A stretch of 64,000 nucleotides of DNA from Lysobacterales bacterium (GCA_019634735.1 JAHCAT010000008.1:124001-188000); one strand, 5' to 3'. Shown: positions 7,237 through 18,139, numbered from the stretch's first letter. The notes: generated by a model from the letters alone, not told the origin. Numbers and translations: made by a program.

Positions 7237-7293
7237 CCCGGCCATCCCTGGCCGGGCGTTCGCCGGCGGGCGCTGCGCTACTCCGCAGCGCCC
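7237..7293. terminator. Two perfect hairpins between the tRNA copies
   Basis: CCCGGCCA (7237-7244) pairs with TGGCCGGG (7249-7256). GGGCGCTGCG (7268-7277) pairs with CGCAGCGCCC (7284-7293). Both are perfect but neither has a U-run, so termination is only a possibility. They lie between the functional tRNA and the decayed copy. Confidence 0.4.
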
Positions 7294-7305
7294 GAAAGCC
7301 CCGAC

Positions 7306-7377
7306 TCACCCCACCAGGACCCGACCTGGAACCAAGGGATTATGAGTCCCCTGCTCTGACCATTGAGCTATAGGCCC
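7306..7377 (-). pseudogene. Decayed second copy of tRNA-Ile2 (CAU)
   Basis: Bases from the 5' acceptor strand through the anticodon arm are identical to the intact tRNA at 7113-7188. The T-loop is shortened (TCGGGT, six bases, lacking the TTCGA core). The 3' acceptor strand no longer pairs with the 5' strand at three positions, and the CCA is gone. It should not fold into a usable tRNA. Confidence 0.75.
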
Positions 7378-7519
7378 ATCGGGTGCCACTCCGGGCCGGC
7401 GGTGGCCGTGCCGGCGGCAGGGCGCGGGCCCGGGCGCAGGCACGGGGGCAATGATCGCCCAGATCGGGCGATGGGCGGTAGGGCGGGCGCGGCGCGGGCG
7501 GCGGCGCCGCGGCGGCCGT

Positions 7520-9961
7520 TCAGGGCAGCGAGGGCGGGTCGAAGCCGTTGCGGAAGATCGGCGGGTCGATGACCACCTGCTGTTCGACGGTGCGGCAGGC
7601 GGAGAACTCGGAGGTGTGGCCGGCCAGGCTGGTGGCGGTCACGCTGATGACGTCGCCCACCGAGACCCTGATCGGCAGCAGCAGGTCGAAGCTGCGCGTG
7701 CACTGGCCGTTGAAGGTGACGGTGCAGCTCAGGGTGTACAGGTGGGTGCCGAGCAGCGTCAGGCCCTCGCCATGGCCGCTGCCGTCGCAGGCGTTGTTGC
7801 GGTAGATGTCGAAGCGGTACAGGCCCGGGGTGGTCGAGAAGCTGCCGGTCAGCTCCAGGAACGAGAACGGGAAGTTGAAGATCCGGGTGGCCTGGCTGAG
7901 CACCGGGAAGTTCTGGTTGCGGTTGGCGCTGCCGTCGTGGTCCAGGTCGGGGTCGGGGTCGTTGGGGGTGACGCCGTCCGGGGCCAGGTCGATGGCCAGG
8001 CCGCCGTTGCCGTTGTAGGTGTTGCCGCTGAGGTTGGAGCGCGAGCCGGACACCAGGAAGATGCCGTCGCCGCCGTTGTTGCCGAGATGGTTGCCCGGCC
8101 CCACCCGGTTGCGCGCCGCCGAGGCGCTGATCAGCACGCCGTGGCGGGTGGCGCCGAAGATGGCGTTGTCGCGCACAGTGTTGTGCTGGGCCTGGCTGCC
8201 GACCAGTTGCAGGTTGTCCGAGCCGCTCTGGGCGATCCAGTTGCCTTCCACCACGTTGTGCGGCGACAGCACGGCCATGCCGGTGTTGTTGCCGAGCGGC
8301 TGGAAGCCGGCTTCGCCGATGGCGTTGCCGATCACCTGGTTGTAGCCCGGGCCCTGCAGGGCGATGCCCAGGGAGGCGCTGCCGATCAGGTTGGTCTGCG
8401 CCGGCTCGGGGCCGCCGATCTGCACTTCGCGGGCGCTGCCTTCGACGCGGATGGCGGTGCCGACCGGCGACAGCGCGGTGCCGGCGACGCTGCCGCCGAA
8501 GCGGTTGCCGGCCACCAGGTGGCCGCGGCCGCTGCGGATCGACACCGCGTTGCCGCTGAAGCCGGAGAACGCCAGCCCGGTCAGGCGGAACTGGTCGCCG
8601 GCGTCGTTTGAGTCGAACACCAGGCCGCTGGCGACGCCGGTGCCGGCGCGCAGGATCACGCAGGGCACGCCGTTGTAGCCGGCCGCCCAGGTGCTGGGCT
8701 GGCTGCCCGGCTGGGTCTCGCCGCGCACATCGACCGCCTCGGTCAGGGTCAGCGTCTGGTTGAGGGTGATGGTGCGCGGGCAGGCGCCGGGGATGTTGAA
8801 GCGGATCACCCGCCTGCCCAGGTTCTGGTTGAGGTTGGCGACCGCCTGGGCCAGCGAGCCGGCACCGGAGCCGTTGGTGTTGGTGACGTCCAGGTAGAAG
8901 CCGTTGTCCACCAGGGTCTCGAAGGCGCCGATGTCGGGGGTGGTGCCGATCAGGCGCGGCCCGCCGGTCAGGTCGGTGGCGGGCAACCCGCCCGAGACGA
9001 ACTGCGAGCCGGCGTTCACCAGGGGCGAACCGTTCGTCGGCAGGCCACTGGCCAGCAACTGCGGGGGCGCCGAGATATTGCCGACGTTGCTCAGCACGGC
9101 GCCGCGCACCAGGTTCAGGCTGTCGTAGCGGTTACGCAGCAGGTAGAGGTTGGCGCCTTCGACATCGAGTTCGATGCCGGTGTGGTCGAACACCGAATTG
9201 CTGATGCTCACCACTGCAAGCGGCGGATTGGAGCCGGCGTTCGCGAGGAAGCCGAACCGCGTACGGCCGTTGCGGACCGTGGTGTGGACCAGGTTGATCC
9301 TGGGCAGGATCGAGGAATGGTTGCCGAAGTTGCCGCCGAAACCCACGGCGAAGTCGGCATCGCTGCGGGCCTCGATCAGGCTGTTGCGGACCATGACGTC
9401 ATGGCACTGGCCGCCGAAGAAGCTGCGCGTTGTGCGGGCACGCAGCCGCTCGATGTTGAGCGCGATGCCGGACAGGTCCTGGCGGCACATCCAGTTGTTG
9501 ACTCGCCAGTCGATCTGGTTGGAGCTGATGCCCTCCATCAGGAAGGGGTTGTTGTTCAGTTCGATGGCGACCAGGCGCTGGCCGCCGGCACCGTTGATGG
9601 TGGTCGCGCCCAGGGCGTTGCTGGCGGTGCTGCAGCCGGCGTTGTAGCCGCCGCGCAGGGTCAGCATGCCGGTCTCCTGGGTGGTGCTGCCGCCGGGGAA
9701 GCGGTAGTTGAGCTCCAGGTCGGAATCGAGGGTGTAGGTGCCCGCCCGCAGCTTGAAGGTGACCGCCTGGGTGGTCTGGCCGGTGACGCTGGCGAACGCC
9801 TGGCGCAGCGCGGCGACGTTCTCGATGCACAGTTCCGACTGGCCGGCGGCGGGCAGCGCAACCAGCGCCAGGAGCAGCAGCGGCAGCGACAGGCGGGCGC
9901 GGGCCCTGCGCGGGGTCATCGGTACGGTTGGGCTGGCCATGGTCGGGTCCCTGGTGGGCAT
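7520..9961 (-). CDS. Secreted right-handed beta-helix protein with C-terminal GFD motif
   Basis: 813 residues. ATG at 9961 is preceded by an AGGGGGAG ribosome binding site. An N-terminal signal peptide (LSLPLLLLALVALPAAGQ) precedes a cysteine-containing domain. Many short turns of beta-helix type follow, with repeated N-x-I/V and G-N-x-I patterns (for example YNQVIGNAIGEAG, HNVVEGNWIAQSG), as in polysaccharide lyases and surface adhesins of the pectate-lyase-like fold. A C-terminal beta domain ends IFRNGFDPPSLP, close to the IF-x-x-GFE tails seen on many secreted Xanthomonadales proteins. I see no obvious catalytic site. Export and a carbohydrate- or surface-binding role are inferred. It is probably a single-gene unit with its promoter in the repeat-rich spacer at 9962-10562. 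Confidence 0.8.
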   Translation of the reverse strand: MPTRDPTMASPTVPMTPRRARARLSLPLLLLALVALPAAGQSELCIENVAALRQAFASVTGQTTQAVTFKLRAGTYTLDSDLELNYRFPGGSTTQETGMLTLRGGYNAGCSTASNALGATTINGAGGQRLVAIELNNNPFLMEGISSNQIDWRVNNWMCRQDLSGIALNIERLRARTTRSFFGGQCHDVMVRNSLIEARSDADFAVGFGGNFGNHSSILPRINLVHTTVRNGRTRFGFLANAGSNPPLAVVSISNSVFDHTGIELDVEGANLYLLRNRYDSLNLVRGAVLSNVGNISAPPQLLASGLPTNGSPLVNAGSQFVSGGLPATDLTGGPRLIGTTPDIGAFETLVDNGFYLDVTNTNGSGAGSLAQAVANLNQNLGRRVIRFNIPGACPRTITLNQTLTLTEAVDVRGETQPGSQPSTWAAGYNGVPCVILRAGTGVASGLVFDSNDAGDQFRLTGLAFSGFSGNAVSIRSGRGHLVAGNRFGGSVAGTALSPVGTAIRVEGSAREVQIGGPEPAQTNLIGSASLGIALQGPGYNQVIGNAIGEAGFQPLGNNTGMAVLSPHNVVEGNWIAQSGSDNLQLVGSQAQHNTVRDNAIFGATRHGVLISASAARNRVGPGNHLGNNGGDGIFLVSGSRSNLSGNTYNGNGGLAIDLAPDGVTPNDPDPDLDHDGSANRNQNFPVLSQATRIFNFPFSFLELTGSFSTTPGLYRFDIYRNNACDGSGHGEGLTLLGTHLYTLSCTVTFNGQCTRSFDLLLPIRVSVGDVISVTATSLAGHTSEFSACRTVEQQVVIDPPIFRNGFDPPSLP

Positions 9962-10104
9962 TCACTCCCCCTAACACCCGCGGTGGAGCGCGGGGGCCAG
10001 GGCGGTGGGTGGGAGGCCACGGCGGCGTTCGGCGGCCTGCTTGCCGTCGGTTCCGGACGCATGACCAGGCGCGGTGGGGCCGGCGCAAGGACCGGGGGGC
10101 GCGC

Positions 10105-10215
10105 TGGCCGGGGCGGCCCTCATCTGCATCGTTGCCCGGGCAAGCGCGCGCTGGCCGGGGCGGCCCTCTCCCCCGCCCCTCCCCCGCAGGCGGGGGAGGG
10201 GAGAAGTGCGGTGCC
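10105..10215. repeat. Composite palindromic repeat, copy a
   Basis: Contains a CATCTGCATCGTTGCC block, two GCGCTGGCCGGGGCGGCCCT blocks and a perfect stem-loop (CCCCTCCCCCG / CGGGGGAGGGG, 10176-10201) followed by GAGAAGTGCGGTG. The same modules recur at 11.6, 21.2-21.8 and 57.3 kb. Confidence 0.75.
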
Positions 10216-10378
10216 GCGGCCAGTTCGGGACTCGGGACTTCAGGCTTCGGGCTTCGGGCTTTGGGCTTCGGGCTTCGGATTTCGGACCTGGGACCTGGGA
10301 CCTGGGAGTCGGGATTCGGGATTCGGGGTTTGGGGTTTGGGGTTTGGGGTTTGGGATTCGGGAAGCAGCGATCGGCAG
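10216..10378. repeat. Degenerate 7-bp minisatellite (GGGATTC / GGGTTTG / GGGACCT)
   Basis: The GGG triplet recurs every seven bases for about 160 bases, with unit variants GGGACTC, GGGCTTC, GGGACCT (three in a row), GGGATTC and GGGTTTG (four in a row). The tract lies in the divergent spacer between the beta-helix gene and the glycosyltransferase. It resembles the longer array at 33.2 kb. Confidence 0.8.
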
Positions 10379-10397
10379 TCGGCGCTCGGCATTCGGG

Positions 10398-10490
10398 AGG
10401 CGGAGCGCGATCTGCTCCCCTCTCCCGCGGCGCGGGAGAGGGGCTGGGGGAGAGGGCCGGGGCTGGCCAAGATCTGCATCGTTGCCGGCC
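10398..10490. repeat. Palindromic repeat following the 7-bp array
   Basis: A perfect stem-loop CCCCTCTCCCGC / GCGGGAGAGGGG (10417-10443) is followed by GGCTGGGGGAGAGGGCCGGGG and AGATCTGCATCGTTGCCGG. The same order (7-bp array, then this hairpin, then the GATCTG block) is seen again at 33428-33512, so they form one composite element. Confidence 0.75.
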
Positions 10491-10562
10491 CAGGGGCGCG
10501 CGCTGTTCCAGGCCGGGTCGGCAACGGCACAATGGCGCCCCGCCGGAGCGTTCGAATCGCCC

Positions 10563-11567
10563 ATGCGCATCGCCCACGTCATCCTGACCGCACGGTTCGC
10601 CGGCAGCGAGCGCTATGCGCTGGAGCTGGCGGCGGCGCAGGCGGCGGCCGGCGAGGAGGTGCACCTGCTGCTGCGGCAGCGGGCGCTGCAGGATCGGCCC
10701 GACGCCCTGGGCCACCGGGTCGGGCCGGGCGTCGTGGTGCATGCTGTGCCGGACTGGCTGCCGGCCTGGCAGGCACGGCGGGTGCTGGACGCGCTGGCGC
10801 CGGACGTCGCCCATGGCCATCTCAGCGCCGGCTGCCGGGCGGTGGCGGGCTGCCGGCACGCGCGGGCGCGGGTTGCGACCCTGCACATCGCCTACAAGCC
10901 GCGCCAGCACGCGCGGCTGGATGGCCTGGTGGCGATCGCGCCCTGGCAGATGGCGGCGATCCCGGAACCGCAGCGGGCGCGCAGCGTGCAGGTCGACAAC
11001 TGGACGCGGCCGGCGCCGCCGACGCCGGGTGCGCGGGAGGCGCTGCGCGCGGCGCATGGCATAGCGCCGGACGACTACCTGTTCGGGGCGCTGGGCCGGG
11101 TGGAGCCGTCGAAGGGGCTGGACGTGCTGGTCGAGGCGTTCGCGCGGGCCGCCCTGCCCGGCGCGCGGCTGGCCATCGTCGGCCAGGGGCGGGCCTGGGG
11201 CGACTTGCGCCGGCGCGCGCCCGCCGACGTGCTGATGCCGGGCTTTGCGGCGCGGCCGCAGGACTGGCTGGCGGCCTTCGACTGCTTCGTCAGCGCGGCG
11301 CGCAGCGAGCCGTTCGGGCTGGTGTTCCTGGAGGCGCTGCAGGCCGGCCTGCCGGTCGTGGCGACGGCCAGCCAGGGGGCGCGGCACCTGGCGTCGCACC
11401 TTGGCGGCGCGCTGGTGCCGGTGGACGATGTCGAGGCGCTGGCGGCGGCACTGGGCAAGGCCCTGGGCACGCCGCGCCGGGATGGCGAGGCGGCGGTGGC
11501 GGGGTTCCGGATCGAATCGCGCCTGGCCGCGCTGTCGGCGTTCTACCGGGCGCGGCTGGCGGATTGA
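10563..11567 (+). CDS. Glycosyltransferase family 4
   Basis: 334 residues from ATG 10563; the frame is open much further upstream, but only through repeats. The N-terminal Rossmann half begins MRIAHVILTARFAGSERYAL. The C-terminal half carries FGALGRVEPSKGLDVLVEAF and the donor-site signature SEPFGLVFLEALQAGLPVVAT with its E-x7-E spacing. These are the hallmarks of GT-B fold GT4 enzymes, which transfer sugars from nucleotide donors with retention. The acceptor and pathway cannot be read from sequence. It stands alone between repeat-filled spacers, and its closest neighbour downstream is a convergent peptidase gene. A role in lipopolysaccharide or surface glycan synthesis is likely. Confidence 0.85.
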   Translation: MRIAHVILTARFAGSERYALELAAAQAAAGEEVHLLLRQRALQDRPDALGHRVGPGVVVHAVPDWLPAWQARRVLDALAPDVAHGHLSAGCRAVAGCRHARARVATLHIAYKPRQHARLDGLVAIAPWQMAAIPEPQRARSVQVDNWTRPAPPTPGAREALRAAHGIAPDDYLFGALGRVEPSKGLDVLVEAFARAALPGARLAIVGQGRAWGDLRRRAPADVLMPGFAARPQDWLAAFDCFVSAARSEPFGLVFLEALQAGLPVVATASQGARHLASHLGGALVPVDDVEALAAALGKALGTPRRDGEAAVAGFRIESRLAALSAFYRARLAD

Positions 11568-11588
11568 GGGCGTGTGCCCGGCGGGACT

Positions 11589-11895
11589 GCAGGGTACGCG
11601 CTGGGCGGGGCGGCCCTCTCCCCCGGCCCCTCCCCCGCAGGCGGGGGAGGGGAGAAGTGGGGTGCCGGGGCGAGCAGACCGAGGGCGCCGCGATCCTGCA
11701 GCGGTGCGCGCTGGGCGGGGCGGCCCTCTCCCCCGGCCCCTCCCCCGCAGGCGGGGGGAGGGGAGAAGTGCGGTGCCGGGGCGAGCAGTCCGGGGGCGCC
11801 GCGATCCTGCAGCGGTACGCGCTGGCCGGGCGGCCCTCTCCCCCGGCCCCTCCCCCGCAGGCGGGGGAGGGGAGAAGTGCGGTGCTGCGGCGGGC
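11589..11895. repeat. Three tandem copies of a 110-bp palindromic repeat
   Basis: The block from GCGCTGGGCGGGGCGGCCCT starts at 11598, 11708 and 11819 (the last with GGCC in place of GGGC), a period of 110-111 bases. Each copy holds the CCCCTCCCCCGC / GCGGGGGAGGGG hairpin, GAGAAGTG(C/G)GGTG and a GCGCCGCGATCCTGCAGCGG tail. It fills the spacer between the convergent glycosyltransferase and M13 peptidase genes and may act as a transcription barrier. Confidence 0.85.
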
Positions 11896-11922
11896 GCGGC
11901 CGCGGTGGCGGCCGCGCGGGGC

Positions 11923-14052
11923 TCACCAGATGCGCACGCGCTCCTCGGGCGCGACGTACAGCGCGTCGTCCTCGCTGACGTCGAAGGCCGCGTACCAGGC
12001 GTCGATGTTGCGCAGCGGCGCGAAGGCGCGGATCTGGCCGGGCGAGTGCGGGCCGTTGATCAGCTGCTGGCGCAGCGCGTCGTCGCGCCACTTGATGCGC
12101 CACACCTGCGCCCAGCCCATGAAGAAGCGCTGCTCGCCGGTGAAGCCGTCCAGCACCTTGTCTTCCTTGCCGTCCAGCGAACGGCGGTAGGCCTCCAGGG
12201 CGATGGTCAGGCCGCCCAGGTCGGCGATGTTCTCGCCCATCGAGACGCGGCCGTTGATGTGCATGCCGGGCAGCTGCGGGAACTCGAAGGCCTCGTACTG
12301 GGCGCCCAGGCGGGTCGCCTGCACCTCGAAGCGCGCCGCGTCCTCGGCGGCCCACCAGTCGCGCAGCACGCCCTTGCCGTCGGACTTGCGGCCCTGGTCG
12401 TCGAAGCCGTGGATGATCTCGTGGCCGATCACCGCGCCGATCGCGCCGTAGTTGACCGCCGGGTCGGCGTCGGGATCGAAGAACGGCGGCTGCAGGATGG
12501 CGGCCGGGAACACGATCTCGTTCTTGACCGGCGAGTAGTAGGCGTTGACGGTCTGCGGGGTCATGCCCCACTCGGCCTTGTCGACCGGCTGGCCGACCTT
12601 GGCCGCGCGGTCCTCCCAGAAGAAGGCGCGGGCGCGCCGGGCGTTGCCGAACAGGTCGCCGTTGCGCACTTCCAGGGCGCTGTAGTCGCGCCAGGTGTCG
12701 GGGTGGCCGATCTTCAGGCCGAAGTTCTCCAGCTTGGCCAGGGCCTCGGCGCGGGTGTCGTCGCTCATCCAGTCGAGCTGGCGCAGGCGCTCGCCCATCG
12801 CCACCTTCACGTTGGCGACCAGGGCGTCCATCTTGGCCTTGGCGTCGGGCGGGAAGTACAGGGCCACGTAGTCGCGGCCGATCGCCTCGCCCATCGCGGC
12901 CTCGACGAAGGCGACGCCGCGCTTCCAGCGCTCGCGCTGCTCGGGCTGGCCGGACAGGAACTTCGAGCGGAACTCGAAGTTGGCGTCGACGAAGGCGCTG
13001 GACAGCAGGGGCGCGGCGTCGTCGACGGTCTGGAAGGCCAGCCAGGCCTTCAGGGTGTCGAGCTCGGCCTGCGCGAAGATCGCCGCCAGCTTCGGCATCG
13101 CGCTGTCCTGGCGCAGCACCACGCGCTCGACGTGCGACAGCGAGGCGGCGTCGAAGTAGCGGTTCCAGGCGAAGCCGGGCGAGTGTTCCGGCAGGTCCTT
13201 GACCTCGACCGGGTTGTAGGTGCGGTCGCGGTCGCGGCTCTCGGCGCGCGTCCAGTGCGCCCGCGCCATGTCGGTCTCCAGCGCCATCACCGCGGCGGCC
13301 GCCTCGGCCGGCGCGTCCCAGCCGGCCAGGGTCAGCATCTGCTCGACGTAGGCCAGGTAGCGCTCGCGCTGCGGCGCGAAGCGCTCGTCCAGGTACAGCT
13401 CGCGGTCGCCCAGGCCGAGCGAACCCTGGCCCAGGTACAGGGTGTAGCGGTCCGGGTCGCGCTGGTCGTCGCTGACGAAGGCGCCGAAGAAGCTGCCGCC
13501 GAAGCCGCCGGAACGGGCGCCCATCAGCGCCGCCAGCGCGTCGCGGTCCTCGGCCGCGGCGATCGTCGCCAGCAGCGGCTTGACCGGCTGCGCGCCGGCC
13601 GCCTCGATGGCGGCCTCGTCCATGAAGCCGCGGTACAGGGCGGCGATCTTGGCGCCGTCGCCGTCGCTGGCCGGGTCGCCCTGCGGATAGCCCTCGACGA
13701 GCTGGCGCACGCGCTGCTCGGAGAGCTGGCGCAACGCCAGGAAGGAGCCGTAGTTGGACTGGTCGGCGGGGATCTGGGTGGTGCGGTCCCACTGGCCGCT
13801 GACGAAGGCGAAGAAGTCCTCGCCCGGGCGCACGTCCTTGTCCATGCCGTCGGTGTCGATGCCCCAGGCGCCGAAGCGGGTGGCGGCGATCGGCGCGGCG
13901 GAGGCGATGGCGGTGGCACCGGCGGCATCATCGTCGGCGGCGAACAGCAGGTGGTTGCCGGCGGCGTCGAGCGCGCAGCCCTCGTGCGCGGCGAGCGGCG
14001 CGGCGAACGGCAGGGCGGCGCAGACGGCCAGGCTGATCAGTGTCTTCCTCAA
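11923..14052 (-). CDS. pepO: M13 family zinc metallopeptidase (PepO/neprilysin-like)
   Basis: 709 residues if translation starts at TTG 14052. That codon lies eight bases after a GGAG ribosome binding site and opens directly into a signal peptide (RKTLISLAVCAALPFAAPLAA). Longer frames to 14268 lack a credible N-terminus. The M13 hallmarks are present: HEIIH near 544-548 (zinc ligands and catalytic Glu), ENIAD near 607-611 (third ligand), the substrate-cleft NAYYSPVKNEIVFPA motif, and the C-terminal VRIW. A periplasmic or outer-membrane oligopeptidase acting on short peptides is expected for the family. The gene faces the tandem repeats at its 3' end and follows rpoD on the same strand with about 230 bases between them. 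Confidence 0.93.
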   Translation of the reverse strand: MRKTLISLAVCAALPFAAPLAAHEGCALDAAGNHLLFAADDDAAGATAIASAAPIAATRFGAWGIDTDGMDKDVRPGEDFFAFVSGQWDRTTQIPADQSNYGSFLALRQLSEQRVRQLVEGYPQGDPASDGDGAKIAALYRGFMDEAAIEAAGAQPVKPLLATIAAAEDRDALAALMGARSGGFGGSFFGAFVSDDQRDPDRYTLYLGQGSLGLGDRELYLDERFAPQRERYLAYVEQMLTLAGWDAPAEAAAAVMALETDMARAHWTRAESRDRDRTYNPVEVKDLPEHSPGFAWNRYFDAASLSHVERVVLRQDSAMPKLAAIFAQAELDTLKAWLAFQTVDDAAPLLSSAFVDANFEFRSKFLSGQPEQRERWKRGVAFVEAAMGEAIGRDYVALYFPPDAKAKMDALVANVKVAMGERLRQLDWMSDDTRAEALAKLENFGLKIGHPDTWRDYSALEVRNGDLFGNARRARAFFWEDRAAKVGQPVDKAEWGMTPQTVNAYYSPVKNEIVFPAAILQPPFFDPDADPAVNYGAIGAVIGHEIIHGFDDQGRKSDGKGVLRDWWAAEDAARFEVQATRLGAQYEAFEFPQLPGMHINGRVSMGENIADLGGLTIALEAYRRSLDGKEDKVLDGFTGEQRFFMGWAQVWRIKWRDDALRQQLINGPHSPGQIRAFAPLRNIDAWYAAFDVSEDDALYVAPEERVRIW

Positions 14053-14283
14053 GGGGGTTCTCCGTAGGGGGTCGCGGCGATGACGCCGGTTTCTAGCAGG
14101 CGCGCGCGTGGTGGCTGCGTGCCCAAAGTCAGGGGCTGCGGCAGGTCGAGCGCCGCCAGCGGCAGGGCGACCCGCCTGGGGCCGCCCTGGCCCGGCCTGT
14201 GACAGGTGCCGGGCCTGGATCGGCGACGGCGCGATCGCCGGCGCCTGGCATGTCCGGCCGGGGCACAAGGCCCCGGCACGGCC

Positions 14284-16137
<1,854 letters not shown>

Positions 16138-16175
16138 GGAGTCCTCGCGCGAACGGCGGGCGAAAAGAACCGCGT

Positions 16176-16204
16176 AGTCTATGGGGTTGGCCAGGGTTTG
16201 ACCA
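16176..16204 (-). promoter_or_regulatory. Candidate promoter for rpoD
   Basis: Read on the minus strand, TGGTCA (16199-16204) and TAGACT (16176-16181) are separated by 17 bases and lie about 40 bases upstream of the rpoD start. Each hexamer matches four of six consensus positions. Plausible but not decisive. The rest of the 16138-16530 spacer shows no gene. Confidence 0.35.
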
Positions 16205-16530
16205 GCAGCGCGGGACGAGGTGCCCGACAGGCGCGACGGGCGTTCAGCTTCACTAGACGAAAAAAGGGGGGCGATCGGGTCACGAACCGCGGTCGACATT
16301 GCCGCGCGGTCCAGGCGGTCGGCCGGAAAACGCGTCGCCTGGTCGTGTCTGGAGTCGCCCGCCTGGCGGCTCTCCGGACCGGTGCCCGGCAAATCAGATG
16401 CTTGCGTGGTCGCCTCGCCGCGCGACCGTCCATGGCTGCAACCGGCAGGCTGCCTACAACCGCCAGAAGTGGGGCCGACCGGTCGCGACTCAAGCCCGGT
16501 GGTGCCGGCACCGCGCCGCGGCTGAACGGT

Positions 16531-16968
16531 TCAGACTTCCAGCCAGAAGGTCACCGGCCCCTGGTTGACCAGGTGCACGGCCATGTCGGCGCCGAACCTG
16601 CCCGCCGCGACCTCGCCATGGGCGGCGCGCGCCGCCGCCAGCAGCGCCTCGAAGCGCTGCCGCCCCAGCACCGGCGTCGCCGCGGTGCTGAAGCTGGGCC
16701 GCAGGCCGCTGCGGGTGTCGGCGGCCAGGGTGAACTGCGGCACCAGCAGCAGGCCGCCGCCGGTGGCGCGCAGCGACAGGTTCATGCGGCCGCTGTCGTC
16801 GGGGAAAACCCGGTAGTCGAGCAGGCGGTCCAGCATGCGCTGCACGGCGGCCTCGTCGTCGTGCGGCTGCACGCCGACCAGGGCCAGCAGGCCGGGGCCG
16901 ATCGCGCCGACGGTCTCGCCGTCGACCTCGACATGGGCGTGGGCGACACGCTGGATCAGGCTGATCAT
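16531..16968 (-). CDS. dtd: D-aminoacyl-tRNA deacylase
   Basis: 145 residues, the usual length of DTD. It starts MISLIQRVAHAHVEVDGE, has the active-site strand LLLVPQFTLAAD (most family members have S-Q-F-T-L) and ends with VNQGPVTFWLEV, which carries the G-P-V-T-F motif with its cross-subunit cis-proline. The enzyme removes D-amino acids and glycine mischarged on tRNA. The Ser-to-Pro change next to the QFTL motif is a mild departure from the common form. It is transcribed divergently from the YcaQ-type gene, with only 64 bases between starts. Confidence 0.95.
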   Translation of the reverse strand: MISLIQRVAHAHVEVDGETVGAIGPGLLALVGVQPHDDEAAVQRMLDRLLDYRVFPDDSGRMNLSLRATGGGLLLVPQFTLAADTRSGLRPSFSTAATPVLGRQRFEALLAAARAAHGEVAAGRFGADMAVHLVNQGPVTFWLEV

Positions 16969-17032
16969 GGGCGGTCCGGAACGGGCGGATCAGGGTATCG
17001 CGGCACCCGGTCCTGCCGCTATTTTGCCGGTC

Positions 17033-18139
17033 ATGCCCGCTCCACCGACCCTGGCCATGCTGCGCCGGCACGCGCTCGCACGCAGCCTTTTCGCCGCCAC
17101 CACCCTGCCCCGGGCGATCGCCCGGCTGGGCTTCGTGCAGGCCGACCCGATCCGCGCGCCGGCGCGCGCCCAGGACCTGGTCCTGCACCAGCGCGTCGCC
17201 GGTTATCGCGCGGGCGACCTCGAGCGCCGCTACCCGGCGCTGGCGGTGGAGGAGGATTTCTTCGTCAACTACGGTTTCCTGCCGCGCGACAGCCACGCCC
17301 TGATGCATCCGCGCGGCGAGCGCCGCGCCTGGCCGCGGGCACGTTGGCAGCAGGCCCGAGCCGTCCGCGAGTTCGTGCGCGAGCGCGGCGTGGTGCATCC
17401 GCGCGAGGTCGATGCGCGCTTCCAGCACGGCCGGGTGCGCAACTGGTTCGGCGGCACCAGCCGGGGCAGCACGCAGCTGCTGGACGACATGCACTACCGG
17501 GGCCTGCTGCGGGTGGCGCGGCGCGAGGCCGGCACCCGCTTGTATGCGGTGCACGATGCCGACGCCGGCCCGGCCCGCGACCCGGCCGCCGCCGCTGTGG
17601 CGCTGGACCGCCTGGTCGACGTGGCGGTGGCGCTGTACGCGCCGCTGCCGGCCGCCACGCTGGGCCAGTTCGTCACCTGGCTGACCGGTTCCGCCACGCC
17701 GCAGTGGCGCGCGCAGCGCGGCGCCGCCCTGGCGCGGGCGCGGATGCGCCTGCCGTCGGCCGAGGTCGACGGCGTGCGCTGGTACTGGCCGGCCGGCGAG
17801 AACCCCGCGTCGAAACGCCATGCCGTGCCCGATGCCGTGCGCCTGCTGGCGCCGTTCGATCCGGTGGTCTGGGACCGCCGGCGCTTCGAGGCGTTCTGGG
17901 GCTGGGCCTACCGCTTCGAGGCCTATACCCCCGCGGCGGCCCGGCAGCGCGGCTACTACGCGATGCCCCTGCTCTGGCGCGAGCAGGTGGTCGGCTGGGC
18001 CAACCTGGCCTGGCAGGGCGGCGTGCTGACGCCGGCGCTCGGCTATGTCACCGGACGCGCGCCGCGCGATGCCGGTTACGCTTCGGCCCTGGACGAGGCG
18101 CTGGACCGGATGGCGGCCTTCCTGGTGCCGCGCGACTGA
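17033..18139 (+). CDS. YcaQ-type winged-helix protein (HTH_42), probable DNA glycosylase
   Basis: 368 residues from ATG 17033. Family hallmarks are clear: FVQADPIRAPARAQDLVLHQRV near the N-terminus (Q-x-D motif), VNYGFLPRDSHALMHPR, and in the C-terminal half LLAPFDPVVWDRRRFEAFWGWAY followed by PLLWREQVVGWANLAWQGG. Relatives of this PF06224 family (YcaQ/AlkX, AlkZ) unhook interstrand crosslinks or excise alkylated bases. Which lesion this one handles cannot be told. It is a stand-alone gene read away from dtd. Confidence 0.85.
   Translation: MPAPPTLAMLRRHALARSLFAATTLPRAIARLGFVQADPIRAPARAQDLVLHQRVAGYRAGDLERRYPALAVEEDFFVNYGFLPRDSHALMHPRGERRAWPRARWQQARAVREFVRERGVVHPREVDARFQHGRVRNWFGGTSRGSTQLLDDMHYRGLLRVARREAGTRLYAVHDADAGPARDPAAAAVALDRLVDVAVALYAPLPAATLGQFVTWLTGSATPQWRAQRGAALARARMRLPSAEVDGVRWYWPAGENPASKRHAVPDAVRLLAPFDPVVWDRRRFEAFWGWAYRFEAYTPAAARQRGYYAMPLLWREQVVGWANLAWQGGVLTPALGYVTGRAPRDAGYASALDEALDRMAAFLVPRD

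Noticed and set aside
7451-8611. Long plus-strand open frame antisense to the beta-helix gene
   Set aside because: Its composition (Gly/Ala/Val/Gln-rich, no domain) is typical of shadow frames in high-GC DNA. The opposite strand has a signal peptide, ribosome binding site and a recognisable fold.
11589-11895. Tandem 110-bp repeats considered as a CRISPR array
   Set aside because: Repeats are contiguous and differ only by point changes. There are no unique spacers.
9182-12190. Very long plus-strand open frame of about 1000 codons
   Set aside because: It runs across the beta-helix gene, repeats and the glycosyltransferase gene in a different frame and translates the repeats. There is no start signal or domain.
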